64,000 nt of DNA from Podocnemis expansa (Eukaryota; Chordata; Testudines; Podocnemididae): positions 18,548,369 to 18,612,368 of the forward strand of contig ML681971.1 of the NCBI GenBank assembly GCA_007922195.1, in the 5' to 3' direction. This document shows positions 24,634 through 34,640 of this stretch, in pieces; position 1 is the stretch's first letter, and every line of letters starts with the position of its first letter. The position numbers and the translations under genes are program-made. The notes beneath the pieces were generated by a model, which was given only the letters and a program-made list of their open reading frames with translations, was not told where the DNA came from and searched no databases.

Positions 24634-25493
24634 CTTACGTATACAATTCAGAATGTGGATTAGTAGTGACTGCATGTGAGCTACATTTACCTAGAATACT
24701 GCCTTGTACAAAAGTAATATATTTATTTTACAGTTATGCCAGGAAGTCCCAGTCCAGGATCACGGTTCACATTGTGCTGGGGGCTGTATAAATATATTCC
24801 CTTGGCCCAGGAGAGCTCAAAGGGTAGGAGAATGATGGCTCCAAGAACTGTCTTTCAATTATGTTGCTGCTACCTCAACAGAAGAATCAGGCTGCTGAGG
24901 AGTCAAAACTCTGTAGCATGCAAAATAGAATAACACAAAACAACAAAATACATCTCTCAACAACTGTAAAGTGAGGTCAGATTTGTGAGTCCTTCCCTCT
25001 GAATAACAGACTAAAAGTTAATGACAGTTTTCAGAGAAACAGATTTTGGGACCCTTTGACATAGTGCCACCTTCTGGATATTGCTGATATCTAACTGAAT
25101 GTAGGAGGGGAAAAGATTGGAGATGAAACTTAGGGATTCTGAGTGAGATGCTGACTCCTATCTACTTCATGATTTTGGTAGATGTTTTAAATGAGAGCAT
25201 TTCAGTGAAATCAGACTCCCTGAATAGTTATTGATATGTAAGTTTAGACTTGTTACCATGGCATAATTTTATACTCTACTTAAGGAATGTGTTCAGGTCT
25301 GGAGGGTTTATATTTTTTGTGGATAAATGTCAGGAAACCTCAATTTCACTATAAACACACAAACAAAAATATTTCAATTAATAGTGATTAAAACCTTCAG
25401 AGGGGCAAAGTAAGAAAAATGCTACTTGAGAACTTAGAGTTTGAGTTAAAAATACTGATTTTGTATATTTTTGACATCTAATATTGATAAGGT

Positions 25494-25625
25494 CCAAAGG
25501 GGCAGCCTGGCCATGTTAGTCTAGTTCAGTAAAACAAACAAGGAGTCTTGTGGCACTTAAAGAGTAATAATAATAAATAAACTAAAATAATAAATGTGTT
25601 AGTACCACAGGACTCCTTGTTTGTT
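25494..25625. mobile_element. Palindromic Penelope-like copy, central deletion
   Basis: The left end TCCAAAGGGGCAGCCTGGCC is the full family terminus, followed by AACAAGGAGTCTTGTGGCAC; the right arm ACCACAGGACTCCTTGTTTG mirrors it. CTAATATTGATAAGG (25479-25493) against CTAATGCTGATAGTG (25626-25640) is a likely 15-base target duplication with 4 differences. Confidence 0.6.
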
Positions 25626-25938
25626 CTAATGCTGATAGTGTGTTTTAAAGGACTATCATTACAACTTCTTGACTCTCACCACATACTGTAAATCAATTAT
25701 TATATGATAGTCCATATTTTCCTACAACTATGACATTTTAAGGGATAAAAATAAAAAAGCCTAAACCCCATATTTTTGTACAAATGAAAATCTAAAGTAA
25801 TGAAAGTAAAAAAAAATGCTTGAAAATAAATACTGGTGTCTGTTAAAATGATTAAAATCAGTGCATGGGGTTCTGCTCTTGCTCAAAGAGTAAGTCAAAC
25901 TTTCAATAGGGGCTTTTAATGGTTACTTGTAATACAAA

Positions 25939-26503
25939 CAGTGGTTAAAGTATAATTTGGCAGGCCCTGGAATGCTCCAGCTCACCATCCTGACCCCTTC
26001 GTCCCACCCTAACACACCCACTGCCCCTCCCGGTCCCTCCCCCGTCCCCCTGAGTTGGTCTGAGTACTTCTTCCCCCACGCCCTTTCCCTGCTGGCTGCC
26101 CAACTGTCCTCAACCACCACCCTGGGCCCTCTTACCTAGTGGGGCAAGGAAGGGGTGCATGGGGACTCACGGTTGATCCTGACGTGACTGAAGAGCCGGG
26201 CCGGGCTAGGGCAGAAAGAGGAAGGCTGCAGCTGTGGCGCCACCTGGCCAGCAAGAGGGAACAGGGGTGCGAGTTTTGGTTGGAGCCGTGTGCTCTGCCC
26301 AGGCCCAGCAGGTAGGGGTAGGGCCACCGCAGGCACCGGGAAAAGGGGAGAGGAGTGGTCGGGCTTGCTCCTGCCAGCAGCCTCTTGAGCCCCTCTTCTG
26401 GGAGGAACAGACTGGAATGGTGTGTTCTGGTGCATTCTACTTTTAGGGGCCCCAGGACACTGGCCCCTAAATGGTGGTCCCTTCCGCCTTACTTTAACCC
26501 CTG
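25939..26503. mobile_element. hAT element, CAGxGGTTAAAGTA family, 565 bp
   Basis: Starts CAGTGGTTAAAGTATAATTT and ends CTTACTTTAACCCCTG. The 8-base duplication AATACAAA is exact (25931-25938 and 26504-26511). The interior is C-rich and then G-rich, with no transposase. This is the cleanest complete short copy of the family. Confidence 0.85.
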
Positions 26504-26534
26504 AATACAAATAAATTAGAAACTTGTTTGTAGC

Positions 26535-26688
26535 CAGCGCTTAATTTGTGGTACAGCTGTGGGCTTGGCAGTTCATAACCCTGGCATCTCAAGGCTTGCT
26601 GTGTCAGTTATGAATGTAAAAATATTGCTAGAGCCCCAGCACCTAATTGCTTGAGCCCTGCACCTCTTTCATTACAAATTAAGCACTG
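26535..26688. mobile_element. hAT-like MITE with CAGCGCTTAATTTGT ends
   Basis: CAGCGCTTAATTTGT and ACAAATTAAGCACTG are inverted ends of a 154-base element. The flanking duplication is no longer recognisable, suggesting an old insertion. Confidence 0.55.
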
Positions 26689-27299
26689 TCTTCAATGAAC
26701 TTATAACTTGTCAGTTTTATGTTTCTACTAGATATTCATCTTCTCACCTAAGTCAGGAGTTTGTCCAATGTTACGTACTCTATCAGGCACTTCTTTCTGA
26801 AATTCAAATCAACATATTTATAAGAAAGAATCATAAAAATATTGCATTTTCCACTAGAGTGCTGCCTCTTAATATATTTCATTGTTTCATAGAGAGGCTG
26901 CAAGGCAATCTAGGATAACAGAAGAAAGGAGTCTCTAGAGAAACCCTGAGATGGAGCTGAAATGATTTCTTAAAATCAACAAAAATTTGTTCTTGGGATT
27001 ACACTTAAATACCTCATGAAAGAAAAGTTCCTTGGAACATTCTGGTTACATAGAAAATTCTGAAATTTCATTATTTGAGGAATAAAAGAGGGAAAAACAA
27101 AGGAAAAAATACATTCTGCTCTACCAGAGAAATAATGATCTCCTACTGATTACATTGTATAAATGAAAACACTGTACACAGTGAAAGAAAGGAAAATTTC
27201 AGAGTTTTTATAGGTTAGAATAAGAAATAATTCAGTAATTTGTGTCTAGAGTACACACTGTAAGTGTTCATATCCTTTTCAGACAAAAAATTTGAGAGC

Positions 27300-27425
27300 A
27301 AAACGTTGCTTTTGTGATTAAGGTACAGTATTGGGACTTGGGAGTTCTGGAATGGATTCCTGACACCATCAGAGACACTTGGTATGACCTTGGACAATTT
27401 ACTTAATCTGTGTGTCTGTTTATTT
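27300..27425 (+). repeat. MIR-like ancient SINE
   Basis: GGGACTTGGGAGTTCTGG, then ATTCCTGACACC, CTTGGACAATTTACTTAATC and TGTGTCTGTTTA follow MIR core and tail order, strongly diverged. Confidence 0.4.
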
Positions 27426-27536
27426 TGTATGCTGTGACTCTATACAGCCCTGAACAGCTAATAAACACAATCCCCTTTTCATCCCCCATGGAACCCCTGC
27501 CTTAAAGAATTCTGTGTTGTAGCAGTGAGAAAGCTA

Positions 27537-27678
27537 CTTTTATTGCAGACAAGGAGCCCAACTTTGTCAGACCCACAAAAGCTCATGTGATAAATAAAAC
27601 TGCTAGTATTTAAAGTGCCTCAGGGCTCCTTATTTGTTTTACTGAACTAGAAGAACATGGCTACCTCTCTGGAACTTT
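27537..27678 (+). mobile_element. Penelope-like 3' end fragment
   Basis: GACCCACAAAAGCTCATGTG, then AATAAAACTGCTAG, a GTGCCTCAGGGCTCC block and the terminal TGGCTACCTCTCTGGAAC. More diverged than the other copies. Confidence 0.5.
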
Positions 27679-27689
27679 TATCACAGATG

Positions 27690-27830
27690 CCTGTATTACC
27701 ATAGCACGTGGGAGCTCTAGCCACGAGCTAGAACCCTGTTTTACTAGGCTCTGTACAAATACCAAAAAAAAAAAAAAAAAAAGATGGCTCTTGCTCCAAT
27801 GGGTTTGCATTCTAATCAGGCAGGACCTGT
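27690..27830 (+). repeat. Ancient dispersed repeat (L3/CR1 or SINE-like) with poly-A interruption
   Basis: AACCCTGTTTTACTAGGCTC, then GTACAAATACC, an A-run (27765-27782), GATGGCTCTTGCTCC and TTTGCATTCTAATCAGGCAG. Weaker relatives of the same arrangement appear near 24740-24835, 36240-36320 and 56665-56780. The class is uncertain. Confidence 0.35.
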
Positions 27831-27928
27831 ATCTCTTTGCTGCTTGGAATTTTTCCAGTTAATTTCTTTTAAAGAATAAAAAATTAGAACTCCTTAAACA
27901 TTAGAATTAAGGGTCAAATATTATAGTC

Positions 27929-28060
27929 AAAACAAACAAGGAGTCCTGGAGCACTTTTAAAGACTAGCAAATTTATTTATTTGGTAGTCTTTACAACAAG
28001 TGCCACAGGACTCCTTGTTTGTTTTGCTGAACCAAACTAACATGGCTGCCCCTTTGGAAA
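27929..28060 (+). mobile_element. Short palindromic Penelope-like copy
   Basis: AAAACAAACAAGGAGTCCTG and CAGGACTCCTTGTTTGTTTT are near-perfect inverted arms around a loop of less than 60 bases; the right end is the family terminus GGCTGCCCCTTTGG. ATATTATAGTC (27918-27928) and ATGTTATACTC (28061-28071) match at 9 of 11 positions as target duplication. Confidence 0.65.
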
Positions 28061-28230
28061 ATGTTATACTCAGTGTGGATGGTAACATTTTTGTTTTTTC
28101 TAGTCAGAATATTAGGCTCAGATAGTTCAGTGTAAAACACCATGTAAATTAAATGCCTGTGGACCAGCAGTATTTTTATGGCAAGGAGGAAGGTCGAAAG
28201 TAGGCCAGATGCAAAATCCTCCTCCTAAAA

Positions 28231-28281
28231 ACAAAACAAAACAAAACAAAAAAAACAACAACAACAACAACAACAAAAAAA
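28231..28281. repeat. Simple repeat (AAAAC)n/(AAC)n
   Basis: Consecutive AAAAC units followed by AAC units and an A-run. Confidence 0.9.
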
Positions 28282-28737
28282 CAGACTCGGGCAGTATTTG
28301 AAATCTGGGACACGAATTCAACTATTGCAAATAATCTGCTGTCAATACAGTGGACCAAATGAAAGCCACAGATCTAAAACATGCTCCTGAAGTTTGAAAC
28401 CTGGATCAAACATCTGGAGCTTCAGATGATCTTTTTCCTCAATGTTCTTGTGTGTCAAGTCACAAATATTGATGATGATAAAGACCTAACTTTGGACCCT
28501 TCCAGTTAACACCATGGTAACAGCAGCATCCTTTTTCCTTTTAGGCAGCCGCACCTTGGAAATAAGTCTTAGCCAAAGGAAAACAGAAGTTATATTTTAG
28601 CAAGTGAATGCCAGCATCAGGTAATGGCTGTCACGCAGAACAAGGTACACAGTAGAGCGGAAGACCAATGTACTTACGCAACTGGCAGGCCAGGGGACTG
28701 GGCATCTGAACACACTAATGTCACAGGTGCACTGGTG

Positions 28738-29137
28738 GGCTATGCTCACACACGGGGTTATTTCGATACAAGTTGTTTCGAAACAACTTGTATCAAAATA
28801 AGGCATTATTTCGAAATAAGTTAATTCGAATTAAGAAAATGTTAATTCAAATTAAGGAAAAAAGCTCAAAGCGAAATAGCATGTTCGGACAACAGTTATT
28901 TCGAAATGAGTCACTGTTGTTTTGAAATAACATGTTCTGACAGGATTGTTTCGAAACAATCGTTTTGAAACATTGTTTCATCACCAAATGGGGTTTAAGT
29001 TGTTTCGAAACAACGCTGTTGTTTCAAAACAATGGAACCCGTTGTTTCGAAACAATGGTACATTGTGTGAACATGGCGTTTCTTATTTCAAAACAAACTC
29101 TGTTGTTTCAAAATAAGTCTGCTGTGTGAACACACCC
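28738..29137. mobile_element. TTCGAA-palindrome MITE, copy A (3-bp duplication GTG)
   Basis: Starts GGCTATGCTCACACACGG and ends CTGTGTGAACACACCC (inverted). GTG flanks both sides (28735-28737, 29138-29140). The interior is a series of GTTTCGAAACAAC and ATTTCGAAATAA palindromes, including one of about 45 bases at 28757-28802. Non-coding, 400 bases. Confidence 0.7.
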
Positions 29138-29139
29138 GT

Positions 29140-29560
29140 GGAGACTAACAGGATATTAAGGGTGGCAGGTGAGTTCCCTCCCTTCTGTCTCTTGTGGGTT
29201 GCAGACTGTGCTCAACGGAAGTTTTCTGATTAGAAATCTCTTTCGTGTGGATGTAGAAATCAACTTTTGTCACTAGATGGAGCTAAGAATCAATAAAAAT
29301 CACAACAGCACTTCATAAAAAGTGAAATCATTGGCCTAGATTTGCTTCAGAGGGAAAAGCCAGGAGTTTTCAAAAAATAGTGAAATTAAGTTGTCTCTTG
29401 TCCTGCTTTGTAATAGGTGCTTATATTACAGTGCTCTTGTCCCAGTCTTAAAAATGGACTAGTGGTAGTTTCCTAGAGCAGAAAATTGTTACTTTAACTA
29501 AAATGAATAGAAAGAGAGAAGGACAGAAAGAACTCAGCCTCAGACAGCCACATAGCTGAT
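29140..29560. other. No gene or repeat recognised
   Basis: AT-rich intergenic sequence with short frames only. Confidence 0.4.
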
Positions 29561-29563
29561 ATA

Positions 29564-29788
29564 GGGTTAGTTTACACTTAAACCTTGCAGCTGTGCTGCT
29601 GTATTGCTAAGAGCACTTATGAGCTCTCCCACCAACATATAAAATCACCTAAATGATAGTGATGTCATCTGTTGTGCTGTCCACATGAGCTTATGCTGAC
29701 CAAATTTATGTTCCTTGAGGAGCTTTTTCTCTTCACACCCTTAAGCAACCAAAGTTCTCCTGGCATACGTGCTAGTCTAGACGAGGCC
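29564..29788. mobile_element. Degraded MITE of the GGCTATGTCTACA type
   Basis: The left end GGGTTAGTTTACACTTAAAC and the right end GCTAGTCTAGACGAGGCC are weak inverted repeats; internal sequence resembles the copy at 7218. Confidence 0.4.
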
Positions 29789-31021
29789 ACAGAATCAGAT
29801 ACTTTACTCTTTCTGCAGTTCCAGCTATGCTGGAAATCTAGCATTAACCATAAACTTTAGGCTATACCTTAATTCTCCAGGTGGCTCTGGAAGCACTGTG
29901 CTTTTTCATTAACCTTTAACAAATCTTGCTGGCCGGTCTCTTGATTCACCTTACCATGGAGAAGTGAGATGCCAGAATAATGCACATATTGATTTATCCA
30001 GTTTTATGTGTACTGTGTCTATAGGCCTGCCATGCTACAGAGAATGCTATGAATCATTTTTTAACTTTGCCTGCAGGTTTATCTTTGCTGGAGACAGATG
30101 ATCTGTACTCACAGTGAATTAAAGCTAGGTGCATGTCTGCCACTGTTCCATTCAGACACAGAGACAGCCCTGGAGAAAGCAGTATTATTGAATGTGGAAG
30201 GAATTTAAATGAAGGAATCAAGAAGAGGTGGGGTAGGGAGAGGAGAAGAAGGCAGTTGGATGAGCCACTTTTATAAGCAGATCAAAAGTACATTCTACTT
30301 CATGATGATTCTGCTGCTGCATCCAAATGCAGAGGCAATTTAGGATCACAACTTCAGTCTTTTTAGTTTAATAACCAGTCCTTTATGTAGAAATCATAAA
30401 ACAAAAGGAGTGAAGTTCATCCCAGGACAAAGGCGAAGCACAAGGCCAGGCATGTTACAAAGAGTGAAGTAAGAAACACGCATTCTTTATAAGAATGTAC
30501 ATTCACTAAATAATGTGATATGTGCAGCCTTACGATTGATGGTCAGCAGTTTGGGATTTCGGAAGTTTTAGGGGATGCCTTGTTTAAGTTACGCTTCGCT
30601 GAAACTTGGATGAGTCCAAGTTTTGTAAGTCCGTAAGGATGAGTCCAGCTGCAATCTGATTCTAAAAGCAGAGTAGGTGGATTAAAAGGGAGTTTGTGAG
30701 TGTATTTGTGTTTCAGAACATATCACCACATGACTATTCCTAGACAACTACAAAAATTGGATCCATATGACTGAAGGCACTACAAACCTGAGCTTATGTC
30801 AAAAGGGTATCTCATAAGGCACAATGTTCCCCCCCTTAAGAATGTAACCAACCCCATGTAAACACAATGGATTCTGAATTAACTGCATAAGAAAAAAAGA
30901 AGATAAAGTGATGTTTCATAGTTAAATATATATGCAACTGATGGTCATTGATAATTTTAGAGACCTTTTCTTTATTCAAGAAGGAGTTTTTTACCCACAG
31001 TTCCTTTTAATAATTCATGAT
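29789..31021. other. No gene recognised
   Basis: Unique-looking sequence with no coding evidence. Confidence 0.4.
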
Positions 31022-31024
31022 ATT

Positions 31025-31755
31025 GGCTGTGTTCTCACACAGCGGGTTATTTCGATACGGTTGTTTCGAAACAACCATATATCGAAATAACCCTTATTTC
31101 GAATTAACAAAATGTTAATTCGAAATAAGGAAAAAAACTGGAATAGAAATAGCAAGTTCACATTGTGAACTTGCTATTTCGGTACCTGGTCCAGGGGGCT
31201 GCAGCCCCCTGGGGGTGAGCCGCTGCAGCAGCTCACCCTGCAACCCCAGAAAGGGGGCTGCAGCCCCGGAAGGGGGGGGGGAGCCCCCCCCGGGGGGGGG
31301 GGGGGGGCGAGTGGCTGCGGGGCGCTGGAGTCTGCCGCTGGAGCTGGGGCGCCGGGCTGAGCCGGCAGCCTGGGCTGCACCCCCGACACCGCCAGCGGGT
31401 CGGGGGTGCCGGGCTCAGCCCGCAGCCCGGGCTGCAGGCTGAGCCGCCTGGCAGGGGTTCACCTTTCTGGGGCTGCAACCCCCTTCTGGGGCTGAGGGAC
31501 AGCCCTCAGCACCCTGGCCAAGAACCTGAGGGTTCCCTGGCCAGGGTGCTGAGGATCCAATGTTGTTTCGGAACACTTCATTCCGAAACAACATGTTCAC
31601 ACGCCTTGGTTCGAAACAAGGGTTTCGAAACAAGTTTGTTTCGACCCCAAATGGGGTTTAACTTGTTTTGAAACAACTGTGCGTCGTGTGAACAGCTGAA
31701 ACCTTATTTCGAAACAACCTCTGTTGTTTCGAAATAAGGCTGTGTGAACACAGCC
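31025..31755. mobile_element. TTCGAA-palindrome MITE, copy B (3-bp duplication ATT)
   Basis: Starts GGCTGTGTTCTCACACAGCG and ends GGCTGTGTGAACACAGCC. ATT flanks both sides (31022-31024, 31756-31758). AT-rich palindromic ends (ATTTCGAA, TTCGAAATAA repeated) flank a GC-rich centre (31190-31550) with homopolymer G/C runs. Frames in the centre are not genes. 731 bases. Confidence 0.75.
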
Positions 31756-31758
31756 ATT

Positions 31759-32009
31759 AAGTCAACTTCATTCAAGGTAGGCATTGGATTCTGCCAAGGC
31801 TGTGTGTCCTATTCCCACTCCTGTTCATTATATTCATGGACAAGATATCAAGGTGCAGCTATGTTGCGAAGTGTATCCGCTGTAAGGACCTTTAGATGGA
31901 ATTACTGCTGTTTCCAGATGATGATGTCCTCCTTGCTTCTTCAGACTGTAATCTCCAACCTGCACTCAAACACTTTGCCGCTGAGTGTGAAGTGGCTGGG
32001 ATGGGAATC
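31759..32009 (+). pseudogene. LINE reverse-transcriptase remnant, left part
   Basis: Decayed RT palm region on the plus strand: STSFKVGIGFCQGC, then LFIIFMDKIS, LLFPDDDVLLASSDCNLQ and FAAECEVAGMGIS. The LLFxDDxVLLAS motif corresponds to the catalytic F/YxDD box, with PDDD in place of ADD. Several stops and frameshifts. It is distinct from CR1. It continues at 33959 after the PLE insertion. Confidence 0.6.
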
Positions 32010-32436
32010 AGCAGAAGTCATTTATTGCATGAGGTTTCATGGGAGAAAATCCCACTTTGTCAGATGCTTGAAGATGGGGGAACTTCCAGAATGGGAGGAA
32101 AGTAAATGCAGGGAAGTGCAAGATCAGGTCATATTGAAACAGCAAAGCAAAGCAGTTTTTAAGATTCAAATACTGGGGAACAGCACATAAAGGAAGGTGA
32201 GGTCAAATCACTTCTTGGAATGGCAGAACAGCCTGTTCTAAAAGATGATCACTCACTCTCTCAAGCCTTGGGATCCAGCCCTCTCCTCACCTACAGACTG
32301 CCCCCTAAACATAAACAGATGCTCACCAGTAACTACAGACCTAACAACAGAAACATAAAAGAGAAACAGCAGAATTGGAACTGATACACAAATTTAACTG
32401 TGTGAAAGCAGAACAAATTGTGACTATGGCTTCTTC

Positions 32437-32577
32437 AATCAATCAATCAATCAAATCATAGGGCTGGAAAGGACCTCATGAGATCATCGAGTCCAACCCC
32501 CTGGAAATTGAACCCAAGACCTTCTGTATGTTAAGCAGAAGTACTAGCCATTATACTATTTACACCCTTCTCCCATT
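32437..32577 (-). mobile_element. tRNA-derived SINE with CR1-like tail
   Basis: On the minus strand a tRNA-like head (TATAATGGCTAGTACTTCTG, box A-like; GGTCTTGGGTTCAATTTCC, box B-like) is followed by the CR1 3' end motif GGGGGTTGGACTCGATGATC, a CATGAGGTCCTTTCCAGCCC segment and a GATT tandem tail (TTGATTGATTGATTGATT). Cryptodiran turtles carry Pol III SINEs with CR1-type 3' tails mobilised by CR1. Confidence 0.75.
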
Positions 32578-32800
32578 ACAACAGGTGATTTGATCTCACC
32601 TTCCTGTGTGATGTTTCCAAGTGTTTGAATCTTAACAACTGCCTTGATTTGCTATTTCAGTCTGACCTGATCCCATGACTTACACTCCCCTGCATTTATT
32701 TCCCTCCCATTCTGTAAGTTCCCCCATCTTCAAAGTATCTGATGAAGTGGGATTTTCTACCACAAAAGCTCATGCAATAAATAAATTTGTTAGTCTTTAA

Positions 32801-33880
32801 GGCTATGTTCACACAGGGCAGGCTTGTTTCAAAACAAGACGTTTTGAAACAAGCTGTTTTGAAATAACATGTTATTTCGAAACACCTTATTTCGAAGGAC
32901 AAAAACTTTGTCCTCGAAATAAGGGAGCGAAATAGCAGGTCCGCAGTGTGGACCTGCTATTTCGCTTGGGGAGGGGACTGCAGGCACTCACAGGGTGCCT
33001 GCAGAGGGCTGCAGGCACCAGCAGAGTCAGGCGCGGGGCTGGGCCTCACCTGGAGGGTGCCTGCCGTCCCCTGCAGGCACCCGCCAGGAGAGGCGCATCC
33101 CCACCCCTCACCCTAGGGGCTTTAAAGCCCCGGCTTCCCCCAAACCTGGCGGCGGTCCCCGGGGTGCAGCTGGAGCCCACTGCTGCCAGGGCGGAGTGAG
33201 CGCCGGCCCCCGGGAATCCCCGGCGCCCCCACTCCCGGCCATGCCCCCGGAATCCCTGGCAGGAGCAGGGGCGTCGGGGATTCCGGGGACATGGCCGGGA
33301 GCAGGGGCACCGGGGATTCCAGGGGTGCGGCCGGGGATACCCTGGCCACGCCCCCCAGGAGCAGGGGCGCCGGGGATTCCGGGCTGGCACTCACTCCAGC
33401 CCAGACAGCAGCGGGCTCCAGCCGTGCGCCGGCGACAGCCCGCCCAGGTTTGGGGGCAGCAGGGGCTTTAAAGCCCCTGGGGTGAGGCACCCTGCTGTGC
33501 CTCACTGTGCCTGCAGTCCCCTGCAGGCACCGGTGGAGTGAGTCACAGCCCCGCGCCCCCCCCCCCCGCGGACACCCCTCAGCACCCTGGCCAGGGTGCT
33601 GAGGGGGCAGCCCTTCCTCCCAGGGTGCTTAGCACCCTGGGAGAAAGGTCACATGTTGTTTCAGAACAAAGTGTTCCGAAACAACATGTCCGCACAGGGC
33701 TGTTTCGAAACCACTGGTTTCAAAACAACCCTGTTTCAAAATGAAATGGGGTTTAAGCCATTTCAAAACAACAGTGGCCATTTCAAAACAAGTGTGGCCG
33801 TGCATCGTGTGGCCATGGCACTTCTTATTTCGAAACAACCCCTGTTGTTTCGAAATAAGAAGTGTGTGTGGACAATACCC
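32801..33880. mobile_element. TTCGAA-palindrome MITE, copy C (3-bp duplication TAA)
   Basis: Inserted into the PLE 3' end between CTTTAA and GTGCCAC, duplicating TAA (32798-32800 and 33881-33883). Starts GGCTATGTTCACACAGGGC; the right end GTGTGGACAATACCC is its inverted relative. TTCGAA-type palindromic ends flank a ~700-base GC-rich centre with tandem GGGGATTCC(G/A)GG units (33240-33385). Apparent frames of 110-160 codons arise from that tandem repeat. 1080 bases. Confidence 0.75.
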
Positions 33881-33958
33881 TAAGTGCCACAGGACTCCTT
33901 GCTTGTTTTGCTGAACTAGACTAACACAGCTACCCCTTTGGGACTTAGCAGAAGTCAT

Positions 33959-34640
33959 GGTTCTGTCCCCCAAAGAAAGTGGAGTGTTCTCCCCAGGTGA
34001 AGGGGGACAAATTAGTAAAAGAGTTTAAGTATCTAGGGGTCTCATTAATGAATGATAGAAAGTGGAAATGTGACACTGACTGACTAATTAATGTGGCAGT
34101 GGCAGTAAAGCAGGAGCTGTGACAATCTGTGATGTGAAGTGGGAGCTAAATTTTCAAATGAAGCTTTTGGCTTACAGGTCAGTCTATGTCCCCATCAATA
34201 TCTATGGTCATGAACTTTGAGTAATTTCTAAAAGGACAAGATGATAGGTACAAGCAACAGAAATGAAGTTTCTCCTCAGGGTGGCTGGGCTGATTCTTTG
34301 AGATAGAGCAAGAGGCTTGGCTATTTGATGGAGCCTTGGAGTAGAGTCACTACTCCTTGGGATCAAAAGAAGCAATGTGAGATGGTTTGGGCACATGATG
34401 AAGATGTCCTGGTAAGCATCCTTTGAAACTCTGTTGGATGCACACCACTGGGAGGAGGCCAAAAGTCTAACCAAAGACATGCTGGAGAGACTATAACTCT
34501 TGGCTGGCCTGGGAACAAGTGGAAATCGCACAAGAGGAGCTGGAACCCATTGAGGAAAAAAGGGTGGTCTGTTTCTCCCTATTCTTCATAGCACTGCTGT
34601 GACCTTCACCAGGAAAAATGGCACAAAGGAAAAGGAAAGG
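33959..34640 (+). pseudogene. LINE reverse-transcriptase C-terminal remnant, right part
   Basis: Continues the LINE at 31759. Broken frames give SVYVPINIYGHEL, VQATEMKFLLRVAGL and DMLERL, matching the YGHELWVM, RxQAAEMxFLRRVAGL, GRRPRGRPRxRW order of a LINE C-terminus known in fish and reptiles. Multiple stops and frameshifts. The clade is not determined. Confidence 0.6.

Larger units (their letters stand above)
32022..33946 (+). mobile_element. Penelope-like element inserted in the LINE, itself nested
   Basis: The target duplication AGCAGAAGTCAT is exact (32010-32021 and 33947-33958; 12 bases). Left arm 32022-32235 is an inverted copy of the 3' UTR (GAAGATGGGGGAACTTCCAG, then GGGAGGAAAGTAAATGCAGG). 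Then 32235-32440 runs in plus orientation and encodes TYRLPPKHKQMLTSNYRPNN, like the RT-GIY linker of PLEs. The right arm 32578-32800 plus 33884-33946 is the plus-oriented 3' UTR. Reverse transcriptase and endonuclease are deleted. Confidence 0.65.

Noticed and set aside
28231..28281. Regular short repeats suggestive of an array
   Set aside because: Simple AAAAC/AAC microsatellite; no spacers, so not CRISPR, and the window is vertebrate.
31270..31310. Long mixed C/G homopolymers
   Set aside because: Similar runs occur at 4554, 6248, 7869 and 11247; likely repeat slippage or assembly collapse, not a functional signal.
32995..33505. Frames of 110-160 codons (Pro/Gly/Ala rich)
   Set aside because: They translate tandem GGGGATTCCGGG units in the centre of a MITE on both strands.
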